Source of the DNA: Porphyra umbilicalis
Lineage: Eukaryota; Rhodophyta; Bangiophyceae; Bangiales; Bangiaceae
Direction: 5' to 3'
NCBI GenBank assembly: GCA_002049455.2
Contig: KV918893.1
Span: forward strand, 1-64,000
Length of the DNA: 64,000 nt
The notes beneath the pieces are model-generated. The model saw nothing but the letters and a program-made list of their open reading frames with translations. It was not told the DNA's origin and searched no databases. Of this stretch, positions 1-10,774 are shown piece after piece. How positions within the stretch are numbered: position 1 is the stretch's first letter; each line of letters begins with the position of its first letter. A program made the translations under genes and the position numbers.

Positions 1-1495
1 GGGCGCCGGCAGTTAAGGGCGTTGGGGGGGGGGGGGGGTGACGGCATCGTGGGGGGTATGGTGCCGGTTGACAAAGGCAGCTTGTACGGTGCAAGATGAT
101 GCGCCTTCTCGATACACCCGAAAATGGAGACACAAGCGCCCGTGGTGGGCGCCAAGCCCGGGCTGAGACGAGCGGTGGCGGCACAACTAGCGCCACGTGT
201 GTGGCCACGTGGTCCTCACCGACCGGTATATGGCGTGGGTCGGATGACCCAGATAGCCACAAATGGGTTCCAAATGTGGGTAACGGCTGCTACGTGGCAC
301 GAAACGTGTCCTCGATCCACGCCGCCGACCCACATTTGACTTGCCGACGCTCTCTAATGGCCGACGCTGTCGCGAGAAAGCGCGCGCGCTCGCAGACTGC
401 CACCACCTGGTGCGAGCTTGATCCCGATCGATCGACTTGATCCGTAATGTTTCGGGCACTGCGACGCTGAGAAGCGCTATGTGCGCTCAACCCATCGATC
501 ACTGCCCTTTTTTTTCGAGCCTACGAGCGCAACTGGCACCAAAAGAAGCGTCCTCCCTAGAGCTTCCTGCAGGTATGTTTATTCCCTGTTCGGCTATATA
601 TCAAGGCAACGGCGTTCGTGGGGAGAAAAAGCAATGGGCAAACAAGCTGGAATCGACGATTCTGGTGATCCACTTTGGGCGTCGTTGATCCAGAATCGCG
701 TCAGGGACAATACCGCACGCTGGTGCGCCTGGAGGCCACCTCCACCACCGCCATGAACGCGGCGCCCTCATTGGCCGAGAGAGCTGACGCTGGTCGCCAT
801 GGTCGCCATGGCGCGACTTTTTTCTCGACTTGATGGTGATGGCCCTGTGCGCCCCCTCACGAGCGGATCGCTCACGGCCATGGCCTGGACTGGAGAAGCA
901 AGAAACACCATCATGACCACCCCGCACCCTCATGCCCTTGGTCGCATGTTTTTCCTCCTCACAGAGCGCACGGTGGCCGAGGCCGTCAAGCCCAAGAAAA
1001 GGGTTGGTCACCCCGCGCGCGGGCCGCCACCGGGGGGGTCGGCCCGCCGCCGCCGCCGACCGGGCGCGCGGGCGCCCGCGCGGGCGCGCCGCCCCCGGCG
1101 GCGCGGCCGCGGTCGCGTGCCCCCCCCCCTCGGGGCCACCGCCCAACACACGTTGCCGCGCGACCCCGACGTGGCGCCGCCGTTTGGGCGCTAATGATGC
1201 CTAAGCGGATATTGGGACGGGACCGTCTGCAACCAGCATCTGCCACCACACGTGCCACTGCCAGATTCGCAGGCTACTGTATGAATACAAACTTCCGTGG
1301 TTAAAAATTAGCCGCTGCCCCCCCTGTCGACAGCGGGTACAAATACGGACCGGTCGACGAGACTACTGCGACCGCCGCCGACGGGCGTCGACGTCACACC
1401 GAGGCGGCCTTGTGCGAGACCGCGCGGCTCGCTCGGCGGCGCGCGGGGTGCGCGCGGTGCCGCCGCCCTGTCGTTTGCCCCCCGTCTGCAGCGCC
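1..1495. other. Left flank, no gene recognised
   Basis: Intergenic. It holds a 15-base G run (24-38) and a very C/G-rich stretch around 1015-1140. Several open frames exist on both strands but all are arginine/proline/alanine-rich by-products of GC content. The last part leads into the AAA gene at 1496 and presumably holds its promoter, but I see no clear TATA box or other element. Confidence 0.5.
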
Positions 1496-2551
1496 ATGTC
1501 TCCGCCGTCGCGCGGTACGCCTCGGGGTGGTCATTCCGAGCGGGACCGCGCGGCGCTTGCCGCCGTGCGAGACGTGGCGTCGCGCTTGGACGCGCGCCTC
1601 CACACCCTGCCGCCGGAGAGTGCCGCGAGCGCCGCCAACCGCGTGCCCCCCCCCCCGCCCGTCGACGCAGGTGGCTCGCCGGTGCGCTCCGTCGGGGCCA
1701 AGCGCGCCCGCACCGACCGGTCAGTGTCGGGGGGGGCGACCAAGCGCCGCCGGCGGGGCGAGAAGGGTATTTTTCCCGAGCCCGAGCCCCCCGCCCCGCT
1801 CCCGTGGGCCACGGTGGCGGGGCGCGACGCGCACGTGTTGCGGCTGCGCGAGGTGCTGGCGCTGCTCACCGCCACGCCGCGCGGAGGAGGTGTCGGGCGG
1901 CCCCTACCCTTTCCCCGGGGTGTGCTGCTGACCGGTCCGCCCGGGACGGGCAAGTCGCTGAGCGTCTGGGTGCTCGCCTCGCACGCGCGGGCGGCCAATG
2001 GTGGCGCCTCCGTGCCTCTGTACCTCATCCGCGGCGGCGAAATCCTCTCCAAGTACGTCGGCGAGGGCGAGCGCCGCCCGGCCGCCTGTTTGACGCTGCG
2101 ACCGCGGCGGCCCCGTCCATCTTGTTTTTCGACCAAGTCGACGCCCTCGCGGCGACGCGGGACGACAACCGCGACCACTCGCGGGTCGTCAACACCCTTC
2201 CCGCCTTGCTCGACGGCTTTCGCTCGCGCGGTCGCGTGTTGGTCCTCGCCGCGACCAACCGGGTGGACCTGTTGGACTCGGCGTTTCGGCGTCCGGGCCG
2301 GTTTGACTGGGAGCTCGACTTTCAGCTGCCCGACGCGTCCGACCGCCGGCGGCTGATGGAGCTGCACGCAGGCACGTCGGCAGACGAGACGGCGGTCTCG
2401 TACGTCGTCCGACGCACAGACGGCTGGTCGGGAGCGGAAATCCGGGGCCTCGCCACCGAAGCCGTGTGCTGCGCGTGGCGCCGGACCGACCCGCAGTGGC
2501 TCGAGGCGGTGGCGACCGCCGCCACAGACCAGGCGACTGTCGGGGGTGGTG

Positions 2552-2588
<37 letters not shown>

Positions 2589-3854
2589 CCGCGGCCGCTC
2601 CCAGACGTGACGCACGCGGACTGGGACGTGGCGCTGACCTCCCGAGCGCAGACCGCCCGGGCGGGGGTATCCCCGGCGCTGCACCGGCCGCTGCCGTTGC
2701 GCCTGAGCGCGCTCCTCGAGCCGACCGTGTCGCGGGTGGTGGGGGTCCTCGACACGCGCTTTCCGCGGGACAAGCTGACCACCCCCGGCGCCGAGTGGGC
2801 CGCCCAGGCCGTGGGCGGGCCGACGTCGAGTGCGTCTGCCGCCGCCATGCTCGCCGCGTGGCCGGTCCTCCCGCACAGCCTCTGCATTGCGGGGCATGCG
2901 GGCATGGGGCAGTCCCTGGTTGGGGCTGCGGTGCTGTGCCACCTACAGTCCCTGCCCGTGTTTGACGTCGGCTTCCTCTCCCTCACTGCGAGTGGCACCG
3001 ACGGGCGGCTGCCGCTGCTGCTGTCCACGGTGGCGGCGGCCGTCCGCGTCGCGCCGTCGGTCCTGTACATGCCCGACGCCGAGATGTGGATGACCGAATC
3101 TGCCGCCGCTGCCGGCGGGCCGCCCACCGCGCTGCTGCGCAGCGTGCTGGCCCGCATCCCCGTCGACACGCCCGTGTTGGTGCTCGGCATTGCCAACGCG
3201 ACCGAGGACGTGACCAACGCGTGGGCGCCGACGTGGTCGACGGTCGTGCGCATGGACAGGGCGTCGGAGCAGCGGCGGCGGCAGTACTGGTGCCCGGTCG
3301 TCGACGCGCTCAAGGCGGTCGTGCGCAAGCACAAGACCGGCGTCGCGCGTGCCCGCGTCACCGACTTGGACGTGGCGTTGGACGGCGTGCACCTCACGCA
3401 CGCACCCGTGGACGAGATGGAGCGCGTTTTTCAGCAGCTCCTTGACGCCCTCGCGAGCGTACACGAGGCAGCGCCTGTGGCGCACGGGATCGACGCGTGG
3501 GTGGTGACGGTGCTGGCGGCCATCGACCAGCTGTCTGAGAGCGGCGGCCGCACGTCCCTCGGTGGCGCGCGTGCCGCTCGGTCGGCCTCGCACGCACCGG
3601 ACGGTGTGGCTGCTGCCGCACCTGTGGAGCACTGCACCGGTAACCGCGACACGAACGCTGACCGCCCCCTCGCAGGCGACCGCGGCGCCCGCGGTCCCGC
3701 CATAGACAGTGACGCGTCTGGCGCGCCGCGTGGCACACGAGCCGCGACTGACGAGACGCCTGTCCAACCGTCGGACGAGGCGTCGACCGCGCCGACACCC
3801 CGAGCGGAGCGGGGCAAGCGCAGCACCCGTCCCGTTCGCCGCTGCAACATGTAG
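1496..3854 (+). CDS. ATAD2/Yta7-like double AAA ATPase, frame broken twice, bromodomain not seen
   Basis: Relatives (human ATAD2, budding yeast Yta7, fission yeast Abo1) are hexameric chromatin AAA proteins acting on histone H3-H4. The ATG at 1496 is the first that gives the basic N-terminal tail (KRRRRGEK, residues 83-90) before AAA1. Walker A is GPPGTGKS (residues 147-154), followed by LSKYVGEGER as in ATAD2. Next comes ILFFDQVDAL, where the family has FFDEID: the catalytic Walker B Glu is Gln (codon CAA). Sensor-1 ATNR and the arginine fingers RRPGRFD are kept. A degenerate second AAA follows (GHAGMGQS in place of Walker A; APSVLYMPDAEMW), as is normal for the family. The C-terminus is a low-complexity tail without a recognisable bromodomain. 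The homology changes frame near 2080 (one base short in a GC-rich stretch) and again at the G run 2553-2583, so this is a pseudogene, an assembly error, or both. Family assignment is firm; function is uncertain. Confidence 0.8.
2553..2583 (+). repeat. 31-base G homopolymer inside the ATAD2-like gene
   Basis: An uninterrupted G run separates the AAA1 part, which ends in the first frame, from the AAA2 part, which starts in the third frame. It would encode polyglycine. Its length decides whether the two halves are in frame, and homopolymers of this size are unreliable in assemblies and unstable in genomes. Confidence 0.9.
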
Positions 3855-4042
3855 GGTGGCGGGGGGGGTGTGGCAGCCACGAACCGCCGCAGCCGAGCGG
3901 CGTGCGTCGACCGTCCATTGCTCCTGCGAGTGGGTGGTCCGTACGCGTGGCACGGTGTGCCGACGTATCGTGGATGCGATTGGCCGAAGTCGTCACGTGA
4001 CGGTATACCGGTACTGTACGGATCCCCGCGTATGTTTACACC

Positions 4043-4134
4043 ACTGTATACCGTCTGTGAAGAGAGATTTCCACGTCTTGGGTGTTTGTAATTCCTCTTT
4101 TGCAACAACTGTCAAACGAGATGTCGACAATCCG
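4043..4134. repeat. Dispersed repeat copy 1 (related to 41455-41539)
   Basis: This stretch aligns by eye with 41455-41539 in the same orientation, sharing TATACCGTCTG, TTCCACGTCTTG, AATTCCTCTTTTGCAA and GTCGACAATCCGG. The other copy abuts a PIF/Harbinger transposase fragment, so this may be a terminal remnant of that family. The remaining 3855-4454 shows nothing else. Confidence 0.6.
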
Positions 4135-4454
4135 GCAACGCCTCACCCGGTGTGGCGACACAGCGCCGCTGCCAACGGCCGCGTGGTCTGTCCCGCTTGG
4201 CTGCACGCGTCTGGGCCCGCGCCAGGGGGTGTGCACTGGCGTCGCCGCTCCATCGCGTCGGCTGCTCTGATAAAGGCTTAATTTCATCCCCGCCAGAAAA
4301 GAAAACCACGGCTCGCCTCGGGACAGCCTTGCGTGGTCGGGGGTATTTTTCGTTCCCGCCGGGGCGCTCCTGTTGTCCTGCTGGAAACAGCACCCAAGCC
4401 AAGCAAGTTCTTCACACAATGATTTCTCAGATTAGAACATCATGTGCCACGTCA

Positions 4455-4589
4455 TACAGTGCGTTCTCGTTATAAGAGAATCGTTTACAAAAGAATATGG
4501 GTCGCGTGTCTTCCATTCCAGTCCGTGTGGGCCACTTTTTCTTCATATTGAGCCGAATCAGCTGTCTCCTATAACGAGAACGCACTGTA
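4455..4589. mobile_element. 135-bp MITE with TA ends (Tc1/mariner/pogo-like)
   Basis: A perfect 20-bp terminal inverted repeat, TACAGTGCGTTCTCGTTATA, begins at 4455 and its reverse complement ends at 4589. If the outer TA is the target duplication, the repeat starts CAGTGCG, a form common in the mariner/pogo group. The element is far too short to code for a transposase and is therefore non-autonomous. Confidence 0.8.
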
Positions 4590-7058
4590 CAAGCTGCCTG
4601 TCTGTTTGCCAGCTGAACAAGTTGAATGTTTAAGCCTCTGCTGGGACTCCTCCACTCGAGTCTATCCCGAGCAGCGCCGTACACACCCGGCGCAGCCGCT
4701 GCGTGACGGTCGCTGGGTACCCTCTGTTGGGCCCGCCCGTACTCAGACCTCCAGAGCTGTGCTTCCACCGGCCGCTGCGAAACCATTGTTCGTACTCGGT
4801 CGGAGGCGGTTCCGGCGAGCCAGGTGGGGCTGTGTCCCGCTGACCACGAGATAGCACGAGACGCTTAGGACGGGGAACGTGTGGGTAGCGGCGGAGCGTC
4901 CCGTTGGCAGATCCCTATACTCGTCGTCTTCCACGCGTTGCGCTCACAAAGTTCACGGCTTGGCGCGCTCGTGTGCCCATACGCTTGGCAATGCACGCAC
5001 CAGTCGCGGATGACGCGATTCCGCGCCACCACCCGCCCTCGATTCGTGGGCGCCCTGGCCTCGCCTACCGGGTTGACGAGCCGGTCCAGCGCCCGCCGAC
5101 ACGCCGCGATCATCGCCTCTCACCTGCGTCGGGCGCCTACCTCACTGTATGCTAGGGTGTGTGCCTTGCGGTCACCACACACCGATCGGAGGGGGCAGCA
5201 ACAGGGGTATTCGTTGGTCCACCGCGGAAGAAGGATCGCAGGGCGAAAGTCAACGATGGGGTGGTCGGTGTGCGGAGGTGGGTTGCCTGGACGGTCACGG
5301 ACGTTTACCATCGTTGCAGGCCTGGCCAGCCAGCGGTTGGAGAGTGCAGAGCCCCAAAACTGATGCCAGGGCCAGTCGCAGTCCGAGCTGCGCGCTTGAG
5401 AAGGTTACACGAGGTTTCTGTGCGATGCGGACCAACCCGGTGTTGAGCTTCCACGTGGTCGGTTTTCCCGGTTAGCGTCTGAGGCGCGCCCGGCGGGGTT
5501 GCGACGGCAACGGCCGTGCTGCAGCCAGTTGGTCACGAGGGACGCACGGGGGTCGGGGAGCGGGGACTGCAGAGCAACCGCGGCATGGGCGGTCGATCTG
5601 GGGACAGGGACGGCGGCTGGATGCCGATGACACGAGGGCAGGGGGGTGTGGGCAGCGGAAATCGGGTCTCCCTCCCGCCCCACCGCGTAGAGGGCGGACA
5701 TGGCTGCTCTGAAGCCTCATCAGAGGGTTTCGGTCAGCCACGTGCTTTTCCATTTTAGCTCATACCTGGTCCACTACCGCCGGTCCCGCCCATGCGCGCC
5801 GGTGGCTGACTCCGTCGCCAGAGGCGGCGATGGCGGCATTGGGTACCGTTCCCCACCCGGTGCAAACGGCAGTTCTTCAAGTGGCTCGCACCGCGGGGGG
5901 GGGGTCAATGGGGCAGGGGAGCTGGTGAGACAGGCGAGGTGGCGGGGGGTCGCGAGGCGGACACCCAGACGGGAACGGAGCGTAGCAGCGGGGGCTACCG
6001 CGGTGGGTGGGGGAGGGGCGTGGCGCCAGCGGCGCCCAAGACGGATGCATGCCGAAGGAGAAGCGATGCGCAAACGAGGAGGCGGGGGAATCGGCATGCT
6101 ACTTTCACGGCAGCATCCCGATTCCCACTACTGTCGATGCAGAGTCGGCAGCGTCCAGAGCGAGGGGTGGGGCGCACGCGGGCTGTTCTGAACGGGAATA
6201 GCAGCTACGACGGCAGCCGCGGGCGGGTGCGGCCACGGGCGGCGGGTCCTTTGTGCCGCCCAGGCACTGCCGCGGCCGCGGCGGCCGTCCCTGACGCCTC
6301 TGTCTTTGTGCCTGACGCTGACGCGGGTGGCGCGCGGCCACCGCCACGGTCGGCGCGTGGCATGTGTGCGTCCTCCACGCACATGCAGTACACTTCAGAA
6401 CCGTGCCACCGACACGGTGACGGTGGTGTTCTGGCCAGACGCTCGACGTCACGAGCCATCTCCGTTGTGCAAGAAAGACAACGTCTATGATGTGTCTCTT
6501 GGATGAACTGCACCCAACGAAACAAAACTGAGTGGCCACCCTCGGGCTTGAGAGGGAGGTGATACCAGCTCGCCGTCCTTGGTGGGCGCTGCCATTGGGC
6601 CATAGCAAAAGACCCATCTGTGAGCACCGTGCGTGAGTGCCGTCCCGAAGCGGCGACGGGGACTCATACGCCCCATCTGGAGGCGCTTGACCGTCCGCCG
6701 GGGACCCGTTGGAGGTGTCGACGCCGTCAATGTGCAGCGTGTTCAGGCCGCGCACAGCTCGCACGGTAGAATGCGGGGCAGACCTGCCACTCGTCGGCTT
6801 TGTGCTCATGGATTCGACTTCGGAAGCTGCATCAATGGCGTTTCTCCCCCCTCGGCACTGGCGGAAGAACCGGCTGCGTGAGCGGCGTCGCAGATGGCGG
6901 TGCCGCACACGCACGCCCACGCGGCGAAGTCTTGGATGAGGGCGGGCGGCGCGCCCGCTGCCACCGTCCCCCCGGCACCTGCACGCGAAGTACGACGCGA
7001 GCGCACGGCTGGCCACGGTCTTGCACACATAGACGTCCCTCCCCGATGTTCCCGCTGA
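4590..7058. other. No gene recognised
   Basis: About 2.5 kb without a convincing gene. Open frames on both strands are low in complexity and resemble no family I know. Small exons of the gene starting near 7059 could lie in the right end of this stretch, because that gene has no clear start. Confidence 0.4.
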
Positions 7059-7547
7059 CGAGGTTGCGATACGCGCCGACCGTGCGGTCGTGGATGCTCG
7101 CAGAACTGCCGCTCGGCCGTGCGTATCGAGGCCGTTGTTACGGCGGGACGGGTGGCGTTCAGTGCTGGCCGCGGGCGCGACGTTCTCGTCGGCCACATCG
7201 TCGGGGCGGCCATGGCACTCGCCATCGCCGACGGTGGGTGAGAGCCTCTGGCCTTCGTCGTGGAGCAGGCTGGGCGGCTCCCCGCCTCCCCCAGGCAGAC
7301 CGCCGCGGTGGCCACCGGCGGCGGCAGGGGCGAGCCGCTGCCCGTCGAGAGCGTGGTCGGCGGCGGCGACGAGGCGGTGCTGCCATGGCTCGTGGTCGCG
7401 GCCGCGCCCTTTGTCGGGGCGCTGCTCGGGGGATGGGGAGGCACCGCGACAGCGATTGCGCTGCTGCAGAGGACGCGCAGGAGCTTTTTGGCGCCGAGGC
7501 CAGACGTAGAGGCGTTGGTAGCGGCGTTGCGGCGCCACCTCTGGTGA
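7059..7547 (+). CDS. Small candidate membrane protein with a 57-nt intron (5' end unknown)
   Basis: One frame reads through a natural-looking protein (VAFSAGRGRDVLVGH, then VGAAMALAIADGG), meets an in-frame TGA at 7239, and continues to a stop at 7547 with LPWLVVAAAPFVGALLGG, a likely membrane segment, and a short charged tail. The TGA lies inside a good intron: GTGAGAG at 7238 to CCCCCAG at 7294, 57 nt, a multiple of three. Splicing keeps the frame and removes the stop. The frame is open back to 7059 but no convincing start is visible, so upstream exons are likely. I do not recognise the family. An untranscribed chance frame remains possible. Confidence 0.35.
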
Positions 7548-8118
7548 ACAGGGAAGTGCATTTGTAGCGGCCGTGGCCGTCGGACGGTGCACGGCGCCCC
7601 GCGCTCGCGAGGGCGATTGGCGGGGCGAGCGTGGGAGTGGGGAGGCTTGTTGACCAAGTGATTCGTGGCGGACTGTCCGCGTGGGCCAATAGCGAAGTGC
7701 CAAACGAGTTGACGACGGGTAGCGCCGACGCCGTTGGCTTGCAAAACATTGGTCGGGGGGTGTGGCACGAGAGCGAGAGCGCTCCAGCGCCAGTTGGCCG
7801 CTATGGCAACGAGTTTGGCGCTGGGGCGATCTCACGAGAGCTACAGCTGTGCCTCCCACAAGACCCTCCCTTTCCAGCCGATCGTGAGTCTGAAATCTGT
7901 GCCGTACGGTCGGTATCGAGAGTAGATGAGAGGTGACCACCTTGGAGGAGGATTCACGGCTAGTCTTGGAAGCCTCTGGCTCTGGCTCTGTCCGGAGCCG
8001 CTCCAGTGCTCAGTTCCGAAAGGCTTCCAGCAAGAACCCCGTTGCTCCATTCGCCACGGCTCGTGCCTGAGAACGGGTTCGTGGCATACCGACTCACCGT
8101 CAGACATATCGACACACC
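7548..8118. other. No gene recognised
   Basis: Short overlapping frames on both strands only; none resembles a known family and no RNA gene or transposon end is visible. Confidence 0.4.
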
Positions 8119-8186
8119 GAACGGGAGTCGCTCCCGTTCACCCTTCACTTTGGGGGCGTTGCCCCGAACGGGAGTTTCTCCCGTTC
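8119..8186. repeat. Hairpin cluster built on GAACGGGAG (left)
   Basis: Two perfect hairpins lie here. GAACGGGAG-TCG-CTCCCGTTC spans 8119-8139 and GAACGGGAG-TTT-CTCCCGTTC spans 8166-8186, with 9-bp arms and 3-base loops. The second is followed by TAGA. The same unit recurs at 8885-8958. Confidence 0.85.
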
Positions 8187-8884
8187 TAGACGAGACAGGG
8201 GTAGTCGAGGTCCCAGCCACGAGGGTCTAAAGCATCAACTTACATTTTCGCGTGGGAAGCGTGTCAAATCTACCAGTTCTGCACCAGAAGTATCGATGAA
8301 TCTTCAAGTACACTTCGAGCGCTGAGGTTCGACGTCTCCTTCGACCCTGAATCATCCGACGTTGCTGCGGGGCGGTTCCTGCCCGTGGGGCGACGACGTG
8401 GTTACGTGTGGGGTGCATCGTGAGGCATAGTCTGCTGCTCACAGATGTACTGACTACACATTGAACGGTTTTTCGGGATACTCTTAGCCCTGAACCCTTC
8501 GGCAGGGAAGGTACGGCTTTTGGTGTGGTGATGGGCTGTCGCGCCTGCTGAGACCAAGTCCGTGCCCGACGCGATCGGATCGCACGAAGGAGATGAGTCG
8601 CACCTGTGGTCGCGACGACGGCGAGTCGGAGAAATTGCAATGTCAACCGAGCTGTAATTGTGCTGATCTAGATGAAAGTCCGAGCCCAGGGTGATAAGCT
8701 CCGGTTGTAGACCCCGCAGAAGCATGGCGATGTCCATCTTACACAACCAAGCCATCCTATTGGCCTGCATTAACTGAGATCTCAAAAATATCATCGAGAC
8801 CGTCTCACGACTGTAAGCGTTACGATTAGAGCCTGGCATCGATTATCCCGAAGGGGAGTTTGTCCCGTTCTTGCATCCGTTCGC

Positions 8885-8958
8885 GAACGGGAGGGAGAAC
8901 GGGAGTCGCTCCCGTTCGAACGGCCTCCGAACGGGACCCCCGTTCGGCCTCCCGTTCT
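8885..8958. repeat. Hairpin cluster built on GAACGGGAG (right)
   Basis: GAACGGGAG occurs at 8885 and 8897; the second forms the hairpin with loop TCG at 8897-8917. Variants GAACGGGAC and CTCCCGTTC-TAGA follow. With the left cluster this brackets about 0.7 kb (8187-8884) that holds no gene I recognise. A palindromic repeat family or the subterminal ends of a non-autonomous transposon would explain it. Confidence 0.75.
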
Positions 8959-10774
8959 AGATGCAGTCTTTGTGACGACCCTTGTGGTGGGCACTGGCTG
9001 GGAAGTTCAGATGCGAGAGCATTCCAAGCTCATGGACGCGACCTTACACGACGCAGAAAGCTCAAGGAGATGTTCCGAAGTCTATCTGAACCGGTAGCTA
9101 GGTGCCTCGTGTATGCCGTTTCTAGTGCAGCGAGTGCCCCGATCCAACCCATACCGGGGTCTCGCATGCGCGCTGGAAGGGTTGCTGGTCCGGTCAGTGA
9201 TAGATTGCAACGAAGAACGCAGCCGGTACGACATTCTGGCGAGTGTCTCTTCTAGTGCGTCATCGATGATCTACCTGAAGGGCCAGAACTGCTCAACGCA
9301 TCATTTCTGTGAATCATTTGTGAGCTGGAATGGGTCTTGATCTGCACGCACTGGGCAATGTTCGCACCTGGGAAGCATCCTCTGCTCCTCTTCGCTGTGC
9401 TCTCAGAAAAAAGGCAAATAGCACCAGAGCTAAATGTAGAATTTCCAGGCACGTGCGTGCAACACCCTGGCCTTCCGGGCGGTAGCGCGCTCGGCGACGC
9501 ATCGACACCGGGCACGCCGGCTGGCTCCATAGCCGTGAGCATGCCCGCGGGCACGTACAGCCACGTTGCCGTGGCGGGGGGGGTGTCGGGCGGGGAAATG
9601 GCTGCCGTCGCCGCTACCGCAGAGGCGGCGGCCCACCGGCGTGTCGCAACGCCCACGGGCAGGACTGTCACCCCGCCGCGCAGCACATCTGCTCGTGGCG
9701 GGCGGGGCGGCCGACACGGCGCACGGGTGGACGGGTGGAACCGACCGCCGCGCGACGGGGCGCCATTAACCGCCCTGGTAGATGGCGTCAGCCACCGCCG
9801 ACGCGTCGCCGCAACAGAAGCCGGCGCGCAGGCACGATCATTCGCGGGTTGTCGTGAGCGCTTCGAACCCCGGAAGTAGCTGCGCGTGGTCGCCGCGCGC
9901 AACTCGGGGCGGTGGGCGGGGGCAGGGGGGCACGCGCCGTCCGGGCCATGTGACCCTGCGGCAGGGCAGTCTTTCTCAGCTCCGTAACTCCTTTCGCTTT
10001 TCGCGTCATCGCGACCCTTCCAACGCTGACACGCCCTCAGATCCCTGAGGACACGAATGCAGACTGCCACGTCTGAAACGGAGAGCAAGTCCCGCGATCT
10101 AAGTATGAGTACATCACTACACTCTGAGAGCACCCTGTCCGAAAGGCCAGGGAAATCCAAACCTCAAAAAGTTGTGTTTTGATCGACTTGTGATCAGCCC
10201 TATTCCTTAAACGACTGCTCAAATGCGACATACTTTAGACATCTGGACAGAATCACATTTATATAGATTTGATCGCTGATTCTGTGTCCGCGCTTGGAGG
10301 CTTCCTGTACGGGGTGATCTCCACAGTGGCCCATGCAGTTGGGGGAACGCATGAACAGGGCTCTGAGCGCCGCCGCGGCCCATCATGGACCTCGCCATGA
10401 CGACGAGGCGCACGGCCGTTGGGCAACCCGAAAAGGGCCGCGTGGCATCGCGTTCGGGTTGGTGATGGGCCCGATTCAGGAGGGGACATCCATTACGGCC
10501 CACCGCCAACAGCGCTGGTCCACCGCATCGGTATCGCCAGTCACCAGAGTCGGCCAGAGGGGGCCGCCTGCGACCGGGCCATTGACGGTCGCGCACCGCC
10601 GAGCGCCGTCGCTCGTGCGCGGTACTTGAAGGGCCCCCGCCACCGGTCGGCGTCAGATCCCAACCGCCCGCCCCATGACCAGGTCCGCACCCCCCGCGCC
10701 CGCCCGCACGCACCCCTTTGCCAAGGGCCTGTGTTTGGTGGTGACCACCTCCTCCCCCCCAACCACACCCCGTC
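8959..10774. other. Intergenic, includes a dispersed repeat (9880-10146)
   Basis: Apart from the dispersed repeat listed separately there is no convincing gene. The long minus frame 9252-10160 is arginine/proline/alanine-rich and crosses the repeat boundary. The right end is the presumed promoter region of the haloperoxidase-like gene at 10775; a TATATA string near 10258 is too far upstream to call. Confidence 0.4.
9880..10146 (-). repeat. Dispersed repeat R1, copy 1 (uninterrupted)
   Basis: The reverse complement of this stretch aligns with about 50476-51160. Shared strings include CCCTGGCCTTT, GTGTAGTGATG, GACTTGCTCTC, GTGGCAGTCTGCATTCGTG and, in one frame, GVT-LR-T-LPQG. Copy 2 carries a 402-bp TIR insertion that is absent here, so this copy shows the empty site. 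Confidence 0.75.

Noticed and set aside
7239-7241. In-frame TGA read as selenocysteine
   Set aside because: A canonical 57-nt intron covers it and keeps the frame; no SECIS-like structure was evident.
6105-7940. 611-codon minus-strand open frame
   Set aside because: Arginine/serine/proline-rich throughout, no motif, and it overlaps the better plus-strand candidate; a GC-rich shadow.
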